Source of the DNA: Clostridium nigeriense
Lineage (GTDB): Bacteria > Bacillota > Clostridia > Clostridiales > Clostridiaceae
Assembly: GCF_900086595.1 (NCBI RefSeq)
Contig: NZ_LT575472.1
Span: forward strand, 1,881,971-1,945,970
Length of the DNA: 64,000 bases
Direction of reading: 5' to 3'
Positions 61,980 through 64,000 of the stretch are shown here, piece after piece. A program made the position numbers and the translations under genes. Position 1 is the stretch's first letter; each line of letters opens with the position of its first letter. Under the pieces are notes generated by a model. That model had not been told where the DNA came from and searched no databases. It saw only the letters and a program-made list of their open reading frames with translations.

Positions 61980-62117
61980 TTTGAATCCGTTAAAAGGATT
62001 GGCTAAATTTAGCCATAAGTGGCGACTTTAAACGGATTCAAACCACCGTATGATGGTTTTAAATAAAATCTTTCCCAACTAATTTGGAAGTGTTGAATAG
62101 TATAGTTTGAGTCCGTT
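61980..62117 (+). ncRNA. Structured element with alternative pairings
   Basis: TTTGAATCCGTT (61980-61991) pairs perfectly with AACGGATTCAAA (62031-62042). The latter can instead pair with TTTGAGTCCGTT (62106-62117) with one G-U pair. Inside the first loop, GGCTAAATTTAGCC (62001-62014) is another hairpin, and AAACCA/TGGTTT lies at 62040-62060. It lies after the polymerase gene and before a small gene. It could be a regulatory RNA or a replication or transfer site. Confidence 0.55.
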
Positions 62118-62173
62118 GAAAGACCGAGTTTTAAAAATGGGTTGATTGAATCAACTGAGAAGTAGGGGGAACA

Positions 62174-62344
62174 ATGAAAGAGAAAAATATAATAAAAATA
62201 GTTAATTATAAACAGGCAAGCATGTATATAAAGTATGGAATAAAACCAATAGATTTATATTATACAGATACTTTAGTTTTTATATTCAATAGAGATGAGA
62301 CTAGAGAAGTGTATGATAAATGGTGTAAATATGAACTTAATTAA
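62174..62344 (+). CDS. 56-residue protein, DUF5659-like
   Basis: A short gene with GTAGGGGGAA before the ATG. The product contains KQASMYIKYGIKPIDLYYT and LVFIFNRDET, which resembles small phage and element proteins of the DUF5659 type, recalled from memory. Function unknown. It starts just after a GTTGATT/AATCAAC palindrome at 62141-62155. Confidence 0.6.
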   Translation: MKEKNIIKIVNYKQASMYIKYGIKPIDLYYTDTLVFIFNRDETREVYDKWCKYELN

Positions 62345-62358
62345 CAAGGTAAAGGGGT

Positions 62359-64000
62359 ATGGTGATAGAGGTTATGGGAAAGAAAGTTTATGGTTATGGT
62401 ATAAAAGGAACAAAAGAGTTTAAAATTAATATGGCGGTAGCTGAATATAAAGAAAATATACCAAATGTGTCGGATAAACAGATAGAATTTGCTAAGAACT
62501 TAGCTAATAAAATATTCAACTTGGAAATGGATGGTAAAATCGAAGTGAATCATAATAGGTGTGGTATGGGTAAATCGACTATTATAAAAGCAGTATTAAA
62601 TCAACTTGTTAATAATTATGGATTTTGGGGAGAAGTTCCTAGAGAAGCACAATTAGATAATTATGGTCATGGAGCAATAGTCATTACGGACAGGCTTGAG
62701 AGATTAGAAGAAATAGAAAATTATAATGGACTACATGATAGATGTTATTTAATGAAATACAATAAAGAAGATGAAGGACAGCTATATAAGAATAATAGAA
62801 AAGAATTTTTGAAGCAGTTAAATGAACAGTATAGATATCCAATAGTGTTATTGTCTACTCAAAAGTATTTTAAGATGAAGGAATGTGAAAGGGAATTATT
62901 ATATAAGTGGAAAGATGGGCAAAGAAAAATATTAATATGCGATGAGAAACCACCTATAATATCTACTGAAATTATTGATGAAAAATATTTAAGTAACATT
63001 AGGATTGAATTAGAAGCACTTCCTAAAGGTGAGGATAGGGCATATTTAATAAGTTATTGGAAAAGGTTTTATAATTGGTTAGATGGAGTTAGGGATAGTT
63101 ATACAGAATATAATATAAATTGGGTATGTGGTTCAGGTAATGATTGTCTATTATCACATGCAACAGATAAGAAATTCTTTAATAAATTAAGTGAATTAGC
63201 ACCAACTAGGTTGTATGATTCTATATATAAATTAAAAGATATAAATAAAAATGGTTGTCTTTTCATTAGCAATGGAGATAAGACTCAAGATAATAGTAGA
63301 AAATTTATTTTAATAAAAAATAACACAAATAAATTCGATAAAGATAAATGTAAAACTGTAATTTTTGATGCAACTGCTATGTATGACAAACATTATACTA
63401 TATCAGATACATATAATATTTTTAAACTAGACGATAGTAAAGAAAATGATATTAATTTACATCACATACCAATTTCTACAAGTCAAAATTATTTAAAAAC
63501 AAATATAAAACATTTGGAGAATATATGTAATTATATTAATACTTTAGGAAATGACTTATTTATAGCTACATATGGTAAGAAAAGTGGTTTATTTCAGCAA
63601 TTTAAGATGCGTATAAATAGTAAAGAAATTGCTTATTTTGGAGATATAAAAGGTAAAAATAACTGGAATAGCTATTCTGATATGGTTCACTTAGGATTAA
63701 ACAGAAAGTCAAATGATGTTTATTTAGCAACATATATAGCATTAACAGGTGCTGAAGAGAAATGGAATGTTGTACAGGATACAGATAAAATTTATTCAGA
63801 TATAGAAAAAATACTAGAAAATAGTAAGGGTAGATTTAAAAATGAAACAATGCAATTAATAATGGAAAGTGATTTAGTAATAGATACGATTCAAAATATA
63901 ATGAGAATAAAGTGTAGGCATTTTAACAATAAAGATATATGCAATGTATTTTTATTATGTTCTAACAATTATAATGCTGTGGTGAAAAAGATTGAAAAGG
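62359..64000 (+). CDS. Helicase-like P-loop ATPase, cut by the right edge
   Basis: An open frame of 547 codons that continues past the window. Walker A RCGMGKST is near residues 70-77 and a DEKP Walker B-type box near 195 (ILICDEKPP), an unusual variant of the DEAD/DEAH box. Later FDATAMYDKHY and YFGDIKGKNNW...HLGLNRKS resemble motifs III-VI of superfamily 2 helicases. Starts at 62359, 62362 or 62374 are all possible; AAGGT eight bases before 62359 favours that. It is probably involved in replication or transcription of the element. Confidence 0.7.
   Translation, partial: MVIEVMGKKVYGYGIKGTKEFKINMAVAEYKENIPNVSDKQIEFAKNLANKIFNLEMDGKIEVNHNRCGMGKSTIIKAVLNQLVNNYGFWGEVPREAQLDNYGHGAIVITDRLERLEEIENYNGLHDRCYLMKYNKEDEGQLYKNNRKEFLKQLNEQYRYPIVLLSTQKYFKMKECERELLYKWKDGQRKILICDEKPPIISTEIIDEKYLSNIRIELEALPKGEDRAYLISYWKRFYNWLDGVRDSYTEYNINWVCGSGNDCLLSHATDKKFFNKLSELAPTRLYDSIYKLKDINKNGCLFISNGDKTQDNSRKFILIKNNTNKFDKDKCKTVIFDATAMYDKHYTISDTYNIFKLDDSKENDINLHHIPISTSQNYLKTNIKHLENICNYINTLGNDLFIATYGKKSGLFQQFKMRINSKEIAYFGDIKGKNNWNSYSDMVHLGLNRKSNDVYLATYIALTGAEEKWNVVQDTDKIYSDIEKILENSKGRFKNETMQLIMESDLVIDTIQNIMRIKCRHFNNKDICNVFLLCSNNYNAVVKKIEK

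Noticed and set aside
1-64000. tRNA, rRNA genes, CRISPR arrays and insertion sequences
   Set aside because: None recognised on reading both strands; only the T-box leader resembles a tRNA-related structure. A tRNA or IS search would be decisive.

Overview
The window is from a low-GC (high-20s percent by eye) Gram-positive anaerobe, most likely a Clostridium sensu stricto species. The signs are strong AGGAGG-type ribosome binding sites, A/T-ending codons, a T-box leader in front of valS, clostridial families (DUF4364, DUF4003, TSCPD, VanW) and a nitrate reductase/molybdenum cofactor locus like that known from C. perfringens. No rRNA, tRNA, CRISPR array or insertion sequence was seen. Several start codons given here are moved from the longest possible start to one with a proper ribosome binding site.

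Bases 1-24,600 are chromosomal housekeeping genes: an M19 dipeptidase, an SDR reductase, topoisomerase III, a VanW-type wall protein, a two-component system, an M16 peptidase, recX, a transglutaminase-like membrane protein, a sugar/nucleoside kinase, a valine T-box with valS, two ATP-grasp ligases beside folC, deoD, an RNase Z-like hydrolase and a DUF4003 protein. Two intergenic palindromic repeat families are present (1077-1145 with 18028-18100; 17826-17906 with 47185-47262).

Bases 24,600-43,100 form a respiratory island. An NMT1/TauA-type ABC transporter is followed by two paralogous three-gene oxidoreductase modules (bis-MGD catalytic subunit, four-cluster ferredoxin, FAD/NADH oxidoreductase). 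The modules flank a cofactor operon: mobB, moeA, mobA, moaB, a second moeA-like gene, moaC, moaA and a MOSC gene. Two TehA/SLAC1-family channel paralogs follow. The first module and the second channel gene share an identical 16-bp CRP/FNR-type palindrome placed about 41 bp before the expected transcription start. moeA has a structured leader that ends in an intrinsic terminator.

Bases 43,200-49,400 return to ordinary genes: cysK with a CymR-like regulator, a Fur-box heme oxygenase, a wall amidase, a TSCPD protein, a beta-propeller protein, a DUF4364 regulator and a PdaB-like polysaccharide deacetylase that breaks off before its last catalytic motifs.

From about 49,400 to the right edge lies a mobile element that appears to have interrupted the deacetylase gene. 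It carries a winged-helix replication-type protein, an actin-like ParM flanked by two ribbon-helix-helix proteins with candidate centromere repeats, a probable type I toxin, a small VirB2/VirB3/VirB4-like transfer cluster, an XRE repressor with its operator and several unknown proteins. It also encodes a 1066-residue protein that reads as a single-chain, two-barrel RNA polymerase of the YonO/QDE-1 type, and a helicase-like ATPase cut by the window edge. A mobile element carrying its own polymerase is the most notable content of the window.
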